Positions 25,229 through 36,047 are shown, counted from the first letter of the stretch. The stretch is DNA of 64,000 nt from Palsa-504 sp963835775 (GCA_963835775.1 CAWIHB010000013.1:62001-126000); one strand, 5' to 3'. Notes: a model not told the origin generated them from the sequence alone. Made by a program: numbers and translations.

Positions 25229-28200
25229 CAGCCGGCGCGCGGGGGCAGCGGGGGGCGGGCCTTGACCGGGCCGGTGGCGGTGTCCGGCGGGACCAGAGGT
25301 AGCTGCTTGTCCAGCGCCTCCAGGGCCAGCTGGACGGCGGTCTCCAGCTGCACGTCACGGCCGGCGGCCTGGTCGTCCGGGGTGTTCAGCACCTCGACGT
25401 CGGGGTCGACGCCGTGGTTTTCCACCCCCCAGCCGTACTCGTCGAACGAGAACGCGTACCGGGGCACGGTGATGCTGGTCCCGTCGACCAGGGACTGGTA
25501 GTCGTCGATGCCGATCACGCCGCCCCAGGTCCTGGTGCCGACTACGGGCCCCAGGCCGAGCAGGCGGATGGCCCCGGTGACGATGTCGCCGTCGGAGCCG
25601 GCGAACTCGTCGGCCACGGTGACCAGCGGGCCACGGCGGGCTTCCAGCGGCCAGGTTTCCGGCTGCAGCCAGCGGCCGGTGCCCCAGGCGATGACCCGGC
25701 GGGCCAGCTTCTCCACCACCAGCTGGGAGATGTGCCCGCCGCTGTTGCCGCGCACGTCGAAGATCAGCCCGTCACGGCCCATCTCGGTGCGCAGGTCACG
25801 GTGGAAGTGGGCCCAGCCCTCCCCCATCATGTCCGGGATGTGCAGGTAGCCCAGCCGCCCGTCGGACAGCTCACGGACCAGGCGGCGCCGGCTGGCCACC
25901 CAGTCCTGGTACCGCAGCCGCCGCTCGCCGCGCAACGGAACCACAACGACACGGCGTGGTGCCAAGGGGGCCCCGGGGGTACGGGGGGGCGGGTAGCCCC
26001 CCCGTGAGCGGGGGGATCCCGGGGGGTCGTCCCCCCGGGGCAATACGGTCAGCTCGACCGGCCGGCCGGCGGTCCCGGCCAGCAGCGGCCACGGGCCGCG
26101 CACCGGGTCGACCGGCTGGCCGTCCACCGCGACCAGCTCGTCGCCGGGCCGTACCGGCACCCCGGGCGCGGATAGCGGCGAGCGGGCCCGCGGGTCGGAC
26201 GACTCGCCCGGCAGCACCCGGTCTATGATCCACCGCCCCGAACCATCCCGGGAGATGTCCGCGCCCAGCTGGCCCACGGCCGGAGTCGGCCGGCCGGGGC
26301 CGTCATCGTCGGCCTGGTCCACGTAGCCGTGTGAGGTGCCCAGCTCGCCGAGCAGCTCCCAGAGCAGGTCGGCGAAGTCCGCGGCACCGCGGATCCGGTC
26401 CAGCAGCGGCCGGTATTCGGCCAGCACGCCGTCCCAGTCGACGCCGGACATGTCCGGGGTCCAGAAGTCCCGGCGGACGATCCGCCCGGCCTCGGCGTAG
26501 GCGTGCCGCCACAGGGCGGCCGGGTCGGCGGTGAACCTGGCCCGCGAGGTGTCGACGGTGACCGACTCGCCGTCGTCGTCGCGCTTGCCCGACGACGGCA
26601 TGACCCGCAGCTCGCCGTGGTAGCAGACCACCAGGCGGGTGCCGTCGCCGCTGACGTCGAACCAGTCGAGCTCGTCGGCCAGCTCGGTGACCTCACGCTT
26701 GCGCAGGTCGTAGCGTTCCAGGGCCGGGCTCGGAATGGCGTCGTCCACCTCCGCGCCGCTCTCGCCGAGCACGCCGCTGACCGGCCCGCGCCGCCAGGCC
26801 AGGCCGCCCTTGACCGCGCGCAGAGCTGAGTAGCGCGCCTCGATCACCGGGACGGGCACCACGCGCCCGGGCAGGCCGTCGGCGTCGATCCGCACCGGGG
26901 ACGGCTCGGCAGAGTCATCGCCGGAGTCATCGCCGGACTCGCCGGACTCGCCGCCCGGCGGCCGCCCTTCGCGCAGCGGCCCGAACGGGGACGGCGTCTG
27001 CGCGGCCAGCGAGATCAGGTAGGGGCGGCTGCCGTAGGGAAAGGACATGTCGAACGACTGCGCGTCGTACACCGGGTCGAAGCTGCGCACCGACAGGAAG
27101 GCCAGGTACAGCCCGTCGGCGGTGAAGACGGGATCGGTGTCGGCGAACCGGCCATCGGTGGCGTCGATGATCTCGCTGGGCTGGCCAGGGGGGACGACAG
27201 TGCCATTACCCGGGGGGGCTCCACCCCCCCGGACCCCCTTGGCAGACCCCCCCGCAGGGGCGGCCAGCCGGACCATCCGGATCCGGGACAGCGGCCGCGG
27301 CCCGGGCTGCGACCAGGCCAGCCAGGCCGAATCCGGCGACCAGCACAGGCCCTCGACCGGCCCGTCGTCACCCGCGACCAGCTCGGTGACCCGGCCGGAG
27401 GCGACGTCCACGGCCAGCAGCCGGCCGTCGTGCGCCGCCACCGCCAGCGTGGCCCCGTCCGGCGAGGCGGCCAGGTGCATCACGTGACCGAGCTCGCCCT
27501 CGGCGATCCGGGTGATGCCCGGCTCGCCGGATACGGCGGCGGTCTCCAGCGCGTCGGGACCGGCGGCGTCGGTGACCCAGGCCACCCGGCCGGTCTCGCC
27601 CAGCACCCGCGGCATCCGGGCCCGGGCCTCCGGGTCGACGTGCAGCGCCCGGGCCGGGCCGTCCCGGTGCGTCAGCCAGTGCACCGTGCCGCGCACCTCG
27701 ACCACGCTGGCCTGGCCGGTCCGGTCGCAGTCCAGGCCGCCCAGGTGGTCGGCGGCGGAGATGAGCCGCGGCGCCCGGGCCGCCGAGGGCGAGCCGAGCG
27801 TCACCTCCACCTGATGCGGCCCGGCGGCGTCGGGGCCGTCCAGCAGCCACAGGTCGCCGGCCACGTGGTACACGATCCGCTGCCCGTCGGTGGCCGGGTT
27901 CCTGGCGTACATGCCCTCGTGATCGGTGTGCCGCCGCAGGCCGGCGCCGTCCAGGGCACAGGAGTAGATGTTGCCTGTCCCCTCGTGGTCGGACAGGAAG
28001 AACAGCCGGTCCCCGATCAGCATCGGGCTGCCCAGCTGGCCGTCCAGCTCGGTGAGCACCCGGATGAACCGGGAGCCGCCGGGGCGGGCGGTCCACAGCT
28101 TGCCGGCCCGCCCGCCGCGGTACCGCTTCCAGTACGCGGGCTCGTAACCCACCGCGGCGGTCAGCAGCGCGGTGCCGGCCTCCTCCAGAGCCAGGTCGTT

Positions 28201-28603
28201 CACCTGCCCGAACGGCAGCGGCCGGGGCGGGGCACCCTCGACCGGGACCGCGAAGGCCCGGCGGTACTTCATGGCCGGCTGGCCCGCCGCGCTCACGGCC
28301 AGGATCTCGCCGCCGGCCGTCCATCCGGTAACCCGGGTCTGCGGGTCACCCCAGTAGGTGAGCCGGACCGCGGCGCCGCCTTCGAGGTCGGTCAGGTAGA
28401 CCTCGGGATGGCCGTCCCGCCAGCTGGTCCAGGCGATCCGGGTACCGTCCCGGGAGAACCGCGGGTAGCTGACCTCGGCCGCGTCGGCGGACAGCCGCCA
28501 GGCCCGGCCGCCGCCGGCGGGAGCGAGCCAGAACATCGTCCCCGGCCACGAAGGTGAGCAGGTCACCGTGCAGATGCGGGTAGCGCAGGTATCCCCGGGC
28601 CAT
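25228..28603 (-). CDS. Tricorn protease homolog 1 (one-base frameshift near start)
   Basis: Large cytosolic peptidase, about 1125 residues when the frame is restored. Order: beta-propeller repeats (about 1-680), tricorn C1 domain, PDZ (GVPVRPGDELVAVDGQPV), and C2 catalytic domain. Active-site candidates are the Ser-His in ELGTSHGYV, the nucleophile Ser in VRGNSGGHIS, and Glu in WGVENHGVDPD. The natural start ATG 28603 (MARGYLRYPHLHGDLL) runs into a +1 base at about 28533: GATGTTCTGG where paralog 2 predicts GATGT-CTGG. The main frame (1112 residues) can only start from GTG 28566 without the first strand. Carries two G/C-run insertions relative to paralog 2 or the family. Overlaps lspA downstream and paralog 2 upstream (TAATG). 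Confidence 0.8.
25961..26044. repeat. G/C-run palindromic element inside tricorn 1
   Basis: About 84 bases of alternating G- and C-runs (GGGGGCCCCGGGGG, GGGTAGCCCCCCCGTGAGCG, CCGGGGGGTCGTCCCCCCGG) with several internal inverted repeats. It codes a Pro/Arg/Gly linker between the PDZ domain and the strand RRVVVVPL. An almost identical copy lies at 29396-29480. Confidence 0.8.
27205..27262. repeat. Second G/C-run element in tricorn 1
   Basis: About 58 bases (CCCGGGGGGGCTCCACCCCC, GGACCCCCTTGGCAGA, CCCCCCCGCAGGGG). It inserts a Gly/Pro-rich stretch between LVRLA and EIIDATDGRF. The equivalent place in tricorn 2 has no insertion (LVRLADGEVVDVTDGRF), so this is a clean presence/absence polymorphism between paralogs. 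Confidence 0.8.
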
Positions 28604-28619
28604 TACGCGGCTCCCCCCG

Positions 28620-28656
28620 CCCCTGAAGCCCCTGAAGCCCCTGAAGCCCCTGAAGC
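28620..28656 (+). repeat. 4 x 9-bp tandem repeat
   Basis: CCCCTGAAG repeated four times, coding SGA units at the C-terminus of tricorn 2 on the minus strand. Confidence 0.9.
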
Positions 28657-29395
28657 ATGCGGGGCCCGGGGCGGAAGCGGCGGGCGGGCCTTGACCGGTC
28701 CGGTCGACGGGTCGGCCAGCGGCCGCGGGGGCTGCTTCTCCAGCGCCTCGAGCGCGAGCCCGACGGCCGTGGTCAGCTGCGGGTCCCGGCCTGCGGCCCA
28801 GTCGTCCGGGGAGATCAGCACCTCGACGTCCGGGTCGACGCCGTGATTCTCCACCCCCCAGCCGAGCCGCTCGAACGAGAACGCGTACCTGGGCACGGTC
28901 ATGTGGGTGCCGTCGACCAGCTCGTGGCCGGGGATGCCGTCGATGCCGATCACACCGCCCCAGGTGCGAGTGCCGACCACGGGCCCCAGGTCGAGCAGGC
29001 GGATGGCCGCGGTGATGATGTCGCCGTCGGAGCCGGCGAACTCGTCGGCCAGGGCGACCATCGGGCCGCGCCTGGCCTCTTCCGGGTAGGACTGGGGCTG
29101 CGCCCAGCGGCCGAAATCCCAGCCGATGATGCGCCGGGCCAGCTTCTCCACCACCAGCTGGGAGATGTGCCCGCCGCTGTTGCCGCGCACGTCCATGATC
29201 ACGCCGTCGAACTTGAGCTCGGTGCGCAGGTCGCGGTGGAAGTGGGCCCAGCCCTCCCCCATCATGTCCGGGATGTGCAGGTAGCCCAGCCGCCCGTCGG
29301 ACAGCTCACGGACCGCGTGGCGGCGGCCTGCCACCCAGTCCTGGTACCGCAGCCGCCGCTCGTCCCGCAACGGAACCACAACGACACGGCGTGGT

Positions 29396-29480
29396 GCCAA
29401 GGGGGCCCCGGGGGTACGGGGGGGCGGGTAGCCCCCCCGTGAGCGGGGGGATCCCGGGGGGTCGTCCCCCCGGGGCAATA
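29396..29480. repeat. G/C-run palindromic element inside tricorn 2
   Basis: Near-identical copy of the element at 25961-26044, at the homologous codon position of the paralog. The flanking sequence on both sides is also more alike between the copies than the rest of the genes, which points to gene conversion or duplication after insertion. Confidence 0.8.
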
Positions 29481-32015
29481 CGGTCAGCTCGACCGGTTTG
29501 CCCGCCGTCCCGGCCAGCAGCGGCCACGGGCCGCGCACCGGGTCGACCGGCTGGCCGTCCACCGCCACCAGCTCATCTCCCGGCCGGACGGCCACCCCGG
29601 GCGCGGCCAGCGGCGAGCGGGCCTTGGGGTCGGACGACTCGCCGGGCAGCACCCGGTCCACGATCCACCGCCCCGAACCATCCCGGGAGATGTCCGCGCC
29701 CAGCTGGCCCACGGCCGCGGGGCCGGCGCCGGCGGCGCCGAAGAAGTCCGCGCCGGCCTTGACGATGTAGGCGTGCGAGGTGCCGAGCTCGGCCACCACC
29801 TCCCACAGCAGGTCGGCGAAGTCGTCCGCGCCGCGGATCCGGTCCAGCAGCGGCCGGTAGTCCGCCAGCACGCCGTCCCAGTCCACGCCGGACATGTCCG
29901 CGGCTCCAGAAGTAGCGGCGCATGATGCGGCCCAGCTCGCCGTAGGCGTGCTGCCACTGCGCCGCCGGGTCGGCGGTGAACCTGGCCCGCGACAGGTCGA
30001 CGGTCACCACCTCGTCGGAGTCGTGGTCGTCCTTGTGCTCGGACGGCACCACCCGCAGCTCGTCGTGGTCCTTGATGACCAGCCGGGTGCCGTCGCCGCT
30101 GACGCCGAACCAGTCGAGCTCCTCGGCCAGCTCGGTGACCTCGCGCTTGCGCAGGTCGAACCGCTCCAGCGAGGGACGCGGCGTGTCATCATCGACGCGC
30201 GCGGCGCTCTCGCCCAGCACCCCGGTGACCGGCTCGCGCAGCCAGGCCAGGCCGCCCTTGACCGCGGCCAGTCCCGAGTACCTGGCCTCGGGCACGGGCA
30301 CGCCGACCACCCGGCCGGCCAGGCCGTCGGGGTCCACGGAGACCACGGCCCGTTCGGCAGAATCTGATTTATCCCCGTCCGGGGGATCCTGGCCCACCGG
30401 GCGGCCACCGGGCAGCGGGCCGAACGGCGAGGGGGTACCGGCGGCCAGCGGGACCAGGTACGGGCGGCTGCCGTAGGGGAAGGACAGGTCGAAGGACTGC
30501 GCGTCGTACACCGGGTCGAAGCTGCGCACCGACAGGAAGGCCAGGTGCAGCCCGTCGGCGGTGAAGACCGGGCCGGTGTCGGCGAACCGGCCATCGGTCA
30601 CGTCGACGACCTCGCCGTCCGCCAGCCGGACCAGCCGGATCCGGCGCAGCGGCGACGGCCCGGGCTGGGACCAGGCCAGCCAGGCCGAGTCCGGCGACCA
30701 GCACAGCCCGTCGATGACCCCGTGGTCGCTGGCGGCCAGCTCCCGGACCTGCCCGGAGTCCACGTCCACGGCCAGCAGCCGGCCGTCGTGCGCGGCGGCG
30801 GCCACCGTAGCCCCGTCGGGGGCAGCAGCCAGGCTCAGCACCGTGCCGAGCTGGCCTTCGGCGTGCCGAACGGGCCGTGGCTCACCACTGACCGACCCGA
30901 TCTCGAGCGCGTCGGGGCCGGCGCCGTCGGTGACCCACGCCACCCGGCCGCCCTCGCCGAGCACGACGGGCATCCGGGCCCGGGCCGCGGGATCGGTGTG
31001 CAGGGCCCGGGCCGGGCCGTCCTGGTGCGTCAGCCAGTGCACGGTACCGCGCACCTCCACCGCGCTGGCCTGGCCGGTCTGGTCGCAGTCCAGGCTGCCC
31101 AGGTGATCCCGCGCGGTGACCAGGCGGGGCGCGCGGGCGGCGGCCGGGGAGCCGAGGCTGACCTCGAGCCGGCGCGGCTCGGCGGCATCCGGGCCGTCCA
31201 GCAGCCACAGGTCGCCGACCACGTGGTACACGATCTGCTGCCCGTCGGTGGCCGGGTTCCTGGCGTACATGCCGTCGTGGTCGGTGTGCCGCCGCAGGCC
31301 GGTGCCGTCCAGCGCGCAGGAGTAGATGTTGCCCGTCCCCTCGTGGTCGGACAGGAAGAACAGCCGGTCCCCGATCAGCATCGGGCTGGTCAGCTGGGCG
31401 TCGAGATCGGCCAGGATCCGGGTGAACAGGGGGTCGTCCGCGTGGGCGGTCCACAGCTTGCCCGCGGTGCCGCCGCGGTAGCGCTTCCAGTAGGCGGGCT
31501 CGCCGCCCATCCGGCCGGTCTGCAGCGCGGTGCCGCCCTGCTCCAGGGCCAGGTCGTTGACCGGGCCGAACGGCAGCCGCCGCGGCGGCGCGCCCTCGAC
31601 CGGGACCGCGTAGGCCCAGCTGTACTGCGTGTCAGCCTGGCCCGCGGCGGTGACGGCCAGCACCTCGCCCGCGGTGGTCCAGCCGGCCACCCGGGTCTGG
31701 CTGTCGCCCCAGTAGGTGAGCCGGGTCGCGGCGCTGCCGTCGGGATCGGTCAGGTAGACCTCGGGGCTGCCGTCCCGCCAGCTGGTCCAGGCGATCCGGG
31801 TGCCGTCCCGGGAGAACCGCGGGCGGCTGACCTGGGCGGCGTCGGAGGTCAGCCGCCAGGCGCGGCCTCCTGCGGTGGGTCCGAGCCAAACGTCGTCTTC
31901 TGCTACGAAGACAAGCAGCTCGCCGTGAACATGCGGATACCGAAGATAACCACGTGAAGTCACGCAGTTCATCTTATGGTCTGGAGCCGGCCGTCCCGGG
32001 CCTGCCACCCCGAGT

Positions 32016-32636
32016 CTAGAGCCAGCCGCGTTCGGAGGCGATGTGCAGCGCCTCGGCCCGGTTGCGGGCGCCGGTCTTCTGGATGCAGGCGGACAGGTAG
32101 TTCCGCACGGTGCCCTCGGACAGGTAGAGCTGGCGGGCGATCTCCGCGATCGTTCCGCCGTCGGCGGAGGCCTCAAGGACGTCGCGCTCGCGCGGGGTGA
32201 GCGGGTTGAGGCCGTCGGCCAGGGCGGCGGCGGCCAGGTCCGGGTCGATGACCCGCTCGCCGGCCAGCACCCGGCGGATGGCCTGGCTGAGCTTGTCGGC
32301 CGGGGAGTCCTTGACCAGGAACGCGGAGACCCCGGACTCCATGGCGCGGCGCAGGAAGCCCGGGCGGCCGAAGGTGGTCAGGATCACGATCTTGGTGCCG
32401 GGCAGGATCTTCTTCAGCTCGGCCGCGGCGGCCAGCCCGTCCAGGCCGGGCATCTCGATGTCGAGCACGGCCACGTCCGGCTTGGTGTCCAGGGCCGCCT
32501 TGACCACCTCGTCGCCCCGGCCGACCTGGGCCACGACCTCCATGTCACCCTCGAAGGACAGCAGGGCGGCCAGCGCCTCCCTGATCATGACCTGGTCCTC
32601 GGCCAGCAGCAGCCGGACCGGTGCCTCACTCGTCAT
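32016..32636 (-). CDS. NarL/LuxR-family response regulator (DesR-like)
   Basis: 206 residues: receiver domain with the acidic pair in LLLAEDQVM, phospho-acceptor Asp in DVAVLDIEMPG (about residue 56), Thr in VILTTFGRPG and Lys in FLVKDSPAD; then a LuxR HTH (LTPRERDVLEASADGGTIAEIARQLYLSEGTVRNYLS). Its start overlaps the stop of the histidine kinase by 11 bases, so the pair is co-translated. The kinase and an ABC exporter lie just upstream on the same strand, and the likely targets are those exporter genes. Confidence 0.92.
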   Translation of the reverse strand: MTSEAPVRLLLAEDQVMIREALAALLSFEGDMEVVAQVGRGDEVVKAALDTKPDVAVLDIEMPGLDGLAAAAELKKILPGTKIVILTTFGRPGFLRRAMESGVSAFLVKDSPADKLSQAIRRVLAGERVIDPDLAAAALADGLNPLTPRERDVLEASADGGTIAEIARQLYLSEGTVRNYLSACIQKTGARNRAEALHIASERGWL

Positions 32637-34005
32637 AGTGGTCCACCGGGACCGTGGCGGTCAGCTTGAAGCCGCGGCCCGGCCGGTGACTGGGGCCGGG
32701 TTCGGCCGGGCCGAGCGACAGGCGGCCGCCCTCGGCGGACAGCCGTTCTGACATGCCGCGCAGCCCCGTTCCGGTTCCTGTTCCGCCCGGGTCCTGGGCC
32801 CCGGGTCCGCGGCCGTCGTCGCTGACCTCGAGGGACAGCCCGCCGGGGTGCTGGATCAGGCGGATCCGGCAGGCCCTGGCGCCGGAGTGGCGGATCACGT
32901 TGGTCACGGCCTCGCGCAGGCACCAGGCCAGCACCGCCTCCGCGTCGGCGTCGAACGTGCCCGACCGCAGGGTCAGCCCGGGATCGTCGTCGAGCCTGAT
33001 GCCGGCCGCCTCCAGCGCGTTCCTGGCCGTGATCGCCTCGATGGCCAGCGTCGGGCGGCGGTAGCCGCTGACCGCCTCCCTGATGTCGTGCAGCGTCTGG
33101 CGGCTGACCCGGCCGATGTCGCCGAGGTCGCCGAGGACCATGTCGCGTTCGGCGGATGCGGGCACCTTGCTCAGGCGCTTGGCGGCCAGCTCCGACTTCA
33201 GCGTGATCATCGACAGGGACTGGCCGGTCAGGTCGTGCATGTCCCGGGCCAGCCGCAGCCGTTCGGAGTTGGCGGCCAGCTTGGCCACGGTCCCCCGGGC
33301 CTCGGCCAGCTCGTGCATGAGCTCCATCTGCAGCCGGAACCCGATCATGGCCGCGCCGATGAGCAAGACGGGCAGCAGCACGACGAGGAAATCCTCCGCG
33401 TCGTCGTGCGAGAGCCAGCTGAAGAAGACGTAGCAGGCTCCGACGGCGAGGACCCCGCGCATGGCCACCCGCCGTCCGCCCGGCCCGGAGGGGAGCACCA
33501 TGCCGGCCGCCGCGGACACGTAGATCCACATCGGGGTCCAGGCCTTGCCGTAGACCACGCAGGCCAGGGCCGCGAGCGCCGCGAGGGCGGCCAGGCCGGC
33601 CCGGCCCAGGTCCGGGCGGCCGACCGAGTTGGCCACGGTGGGCACGTAGACGGCGCAGAAGGCGATCGCGATGGCCAGGCCGCCCGCGATCCACAGCACC
33701 CCGTGGTGGTGGCCGAACAGGTCGCCGACCGGCTGGATGAGGTAGACCAGCCAGACACCGGAGAAGAACCAGCGCCAGACGTTCCCCGTCCCCGGTACCC
33801 CCGGCCTGCGCCGCAGGCCGAAGCCGTTCGAGATCAGGCCCGCCCGAGGCACCCGGGAATGGTCCGCTGGGGCCTCGTCCGGCCCGGGCCCGGCAGCGCC
33901 GGCGATGGCGGACTCATCCGTCCCGCGCGCGGCAGCGTCGGCGATTGCGGACTCATCCTGCCCGGCACGGCCAGAGCCCACCTGGTTCAGCCCTCTCGTC
34001 GCCAT
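32626..34005 (-). CDS. DesK-like sensor histidine kinase
   Basis: 459 residues. A low-complexity N-terminus of about 60 residues carries two DESAIA units, followed by five or six helices (WRWFFSGVWLVYLIQPVGD, VLWIAGGLAIAIAFCAVYV). The HisKA_3 dimerisation box RDMHDLTGQSLSMITLKSEL has the phosphorylated His near residue 250. The HATPase domain shows a divergent N box (LREAVTNVIRHSGA), DDGRG and GTGLRGMSERL. The usual HDxxGH box has Gln in place of the second His, which may lower phosphatase activity. Partner is the downstream response regulator. Confidence 0.9.
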   Translation of the reverse strand: MATRGLNQVGSGRAGQDESAIADAAARGTDESAIAGAAGPGPDEAPADHSRVPRAGLISNGFGLRRRPGVPGTGNVWRWFFSGVWLVYLIQPVGDLFGHHHGVLWIAGGLAIAIAFCAVYVPTVANSVGRPDLGRAGLAALAALAALACVVYGKAWTPMWIYVSAAAGMVLPSGPGGRRVAMRGVLAVGACYVFFSWLSHDDAEDFLVVLLPVLLIGAAMIGFRLQMELMHELAEARGTVAKLAANSERLRLARDMHDLTGQSLSMITLKSELAAKRLSKVPASAERDMVLGDLGDIGRVSRQTLHDIREAVSGYRRPTLAIEAITARNALEAAGIRLDDDPGLTLRSGTFDADAEAVLAWCLREAVTNVIRHSGARACRIRLIQHPGGLSLEVSDDGRGPGAQDPGGTGTGTGLRGMSERLSAEGGRLSLGPAEPGPSHRPGRGFKLTATVPVDHYDE

Positions 34006-34164
34006 CGCATCGTCACCTCGTATCCATGCTGCGTATCCATGCTGCCATGTTTCGCCCGGTACGCCACCGGGGCGTACCGGTGTCGCCGGTACGCCCCGTG
34101 GTTCCCCGGTCCCGGCCAGGCCCCCGTGGCGCTGGCCGGGTCTGTCTCGTCATCGGCGGCCGGC

Positions 34165-34890
34165 TCAGACCGTCTCGGCCGTGGAGCGGACCGCGAAAGT
34201 GGCCAGCGCGACGAAGATCAGGAACCAGATCACGATGCCGACTATGTTGACCACGGCCACGGTGCCCTGGCCGATCACGTCCGTGGTGATCTTGACGACC
34301 TGGTAAGTGGGCGTGAACTCGCCGAACTTCTGCAGCGCACCGCTCAGCGGGAACCACAGGCCGCCGAAGATCGAGAAGAAGAAGAACACCACGATCGTGA
34401 CCGGCTGGACCGAATCCGGATCGAGCTTGTAGCCGAGGGCGACCGCGAGCGCCGCGAAGATCAGCGTGCCGATCCAGATAGCGAGCAGGCACACGATCCA
34501 TTTCCAGGCCGCCATGTGAACGCCGCCGTAGAAGCGGCCGAGCAGGAACACGATCACGATGGACGGCACCGTGGTCACCATCGAGGCCAGGATCTTGGCC
34601 ACCACGTAGGAGTTCGCCGGCAGTGGCGTAAGCCGGAGTTGCCTGATCCAGCCGTCCTTGCGCTCCTGCGAGATTCGTATCGTGTTGTTGTTGAACGCGC
34701 CGCTGAAGGCGCCGAACGCGGCCATGCCGACCATGTAGAAGGCCGCAAACGAGACGCCGTACCCAGTCGACTTCTGCTTCCCGAAGATCAGGTAGAACAT
34801 CACGGGCAGGGCGACGGTGAAGATGAGATACCGCTTGTTCCGCCGGAGCCTTGTTATTTCAGCCTTGGCCAGCGCCAGTGTGCCGCTCAT
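34165..34890 (-). CDS. ABC-2 type transporter permease
   Basis: 241 residues, six hydrophobic helices, ABC-2 membrane domain of drug/lipid exporters. EITRLRRNKRYLIFTVALPVMFYLIFG is the typical opening and GGLWFPLSGALQKFGEFTPTYQV the conserved segment before the last helix. I placed the start at ATG 34890, 1 base after the TGA of the ATPase gene. Forms the membrane part of an exporter with the ATPase at 34892; the two-component genes follow downstream in the same direction. Confidence 0.88.
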   Translation of the reverse strand: MSGTLALAKAEITRLRRNKRYLIFTVALPVMFYLIFGKQKSTGYGVSFAAFYMVGMAAFGAFSGAFNNNTIRISQERKDGWIRQLRLTPLPANSYVVAKILASMVTTVPSIVIVFLLGRFYGGVHMAAWKWIVCLLAIWIGTLIFAALAVALGYKLDPDSVQPVTIVVFFFFSIFGGLWFPLSGALQKFGEFTPTYQVVKITTDVIGQGTVAVVNIVGIVIWFLIFVALATFAVRSTAETV

Positions 34891-34891
34891 C

Positions 34892-35944
34892 TCAGATCGT
34901 CTCCCCTGCTTGGGTGCTGCCGTTGGCGGCGGCGTCGTCTTCCGCGGTGATGGCCAGGAAGGCCTGCTCGAGGCCGAGGCCGGTGACCTCGATGTCATGT
35001 GGCCGCAGGCCCGCGTCCAGGACCGCGTACAGCGTGGCGTCGGAGTCGCTGGTCTGGATCTGCACGAAGTCGTGCCTGACCTCCAGGTTCACCAGTCCGG
35101 GCAGGCCGAGCAGGAACGGCTCGTCCACCCGGTCCAGGTGGAAGGTGATCCGCCTGGCGCCAGCCTTGGCCTTGATCTCGGCCGGGGTGCCGTCGGCCAG
35201 CAGGCGGCCCCGGTTGATGACCAGGATCCGGTCCGCGGCCTGGTCGGCTTCTTCCAGGTAGTGCGTGGCGAACAGCAGGGTGCGGCCCGCCGCTACCTCT
35301 GCCTTCATGCTGGCCCAGAACAGCCGGCGGGTTTCCACGTCCATGGCCGTGGTCGGCTCATCCAGCACGATCAGCTCGGACTTGCCGCAGATGGCCAGCG
35401 CGAACCGCACCCGCTGGGTCTGGCCGCCGGACAGCCGGTCGACCCGCTGGTCGGCGAACTTGTCGATGCCGGCCCGCTTGAGCGTGAGGTCGATCGGCTC
35501 GGGCTTGGGGTGCAAGCTCGTCACCAGCGTGACCAGTTCGCGCACCGTCACCTCGGGCATCAGCCCGCCGGACTGCAGCATCGCGCCCACCCGGCCCGAC
35601 TTCACCGCGTGGTACGGGTCAGAGCCGAACATCTCGATCTTGCCGCTGGTGGGCTTGCGCAGCGCGAGCAGCATGTCAAGCGAGGTGGACTTGCCCGCGC
35701 CGTTCGGGCCGAGCAGCGCCACGGTCTCCCCGGCACGCAGGTCCAGGTTCAGCCCGTCGACCGCCTTGAGGCTCCCGTAGTGCTTGGACACGTTCTCGAA
35801 CTTCACAACCGGAGCGCCGCCGTGGCTCGTGCCGTAGCCGGGTTCACGGGGCTCAGTGACGCTGCCGTAGTCGTCGCTTATGTGTTCGTCGCTTCTGTGT
35901 TCGTCGCTATTGGCCACGCTGTTAGCCGTCCCGTACTGGTTCAT
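34892..35944 (-). CDS. ABC transporter ATP-binding protein (drug-exporter type)
   Basis: 350 residues. Walker A GPNGAGKST (about 82-90), Q-loop AMLQSGGL, signature LSGGQTQ, Walker B LIVLDEPT and switch His in LLFATHYLEE. The C-terminal 110 residues form the regulatory domain common in DrrA/NatA-like exporters. The first 45 residues are a polar low-complexity extension (SDEHRSDEHISDD) made from short repeats. First gene of the exporter-kinase-regulator operon, divergent from the GbsR-type regulator, with inverted repeats between them. Confidence 0.9.
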   Translation of the reverse strand: MNQYGTANSVANSDEHRSDEHISDDYGSVTEPREPGYGTSHGGAPVVKFENVSKHYGSLKAVDGLNLDLRAGETVALLGPNGAGKSTSLDMLLALRKPTSGKIEMFGSDPYHAVKSGRVGAMLQSGGLMPEVTVRELVTLVTSLHPKPEPIDLTLKRAGIDKFADQRVDRLSGGQTQRVRFALAICGKSELIVLDEPTTAMDVETRRLFWASMKAEVAAGRTLLFATHYLEEADQAADRILVINRGRLLADGTPAEIKAKAGARRITFHLDRVDEPFLLGLPGLVNLEVRHDFVQIQTSDSDATLYAVLDAGLRPHDIEVTGLGLEQAFLAITAEDDAAANGSTQAGETI

Positions 35945-36047
35945 CTCATCCCCTGTCGTTTCCGGCTGGTTTCTTTCTTTAAGGCCGGTCCACCCATACC
36001 ACCATCTGGCCGGCGGCGCGGGTAGTGCCGTCCCTCAGCCGCCGGCC

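Larger units (their letters stand above)
28603..31972 (-). pseudogene. Tricorn protease homolog 2, split by a one-base frameshift
   Basis: Paralog of the gene just downstream, same domain order: propellers from MNCVTSRGYLRYPHVHGELL, PDZ, and a catalytic domain with VRGNSGGHIS and WGVENHGVDPD. The 5' frame (from ATG 31972 or GTG 31963) is lost at about 29898: the DNA reads AGCCGCGGACATG where paralog 1 has the equivalent of one base less. The remaining 430 residues continue in the frame 28603-29895 from MSGVDWDG. Unless this is a sequencing error the protein is broken into a propeller part and a PDZ-protease part. The C-terminus is an ASG repeat. TAATG overlap couples it to paralog 1. Confidence 0.75.

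Noticed and set aside
24100..25501. Continuation of the LLM oxidoreductase frame to 25501
   Set aside because: After 24100 the translation is Arg/Ala/Gly-rich without homology and runs antisense through lspA and the tricorn end.
28525..28540. Programmed ribosomal frameshift in tricorn 1
   Set aside because: No slippery heptamer or downstream pseudoknot is visible, and the paralog reads through the same place in one frame; a simple one-base indel explains it.
30545..31957. 470-residue plus-strand frame over tricorn 2 (and the similar one at 27430-28557 over tricorn 1)
   Set aside because: The two resemble each other only because the tricorn genes are paralogs; neither has motifs of its own.
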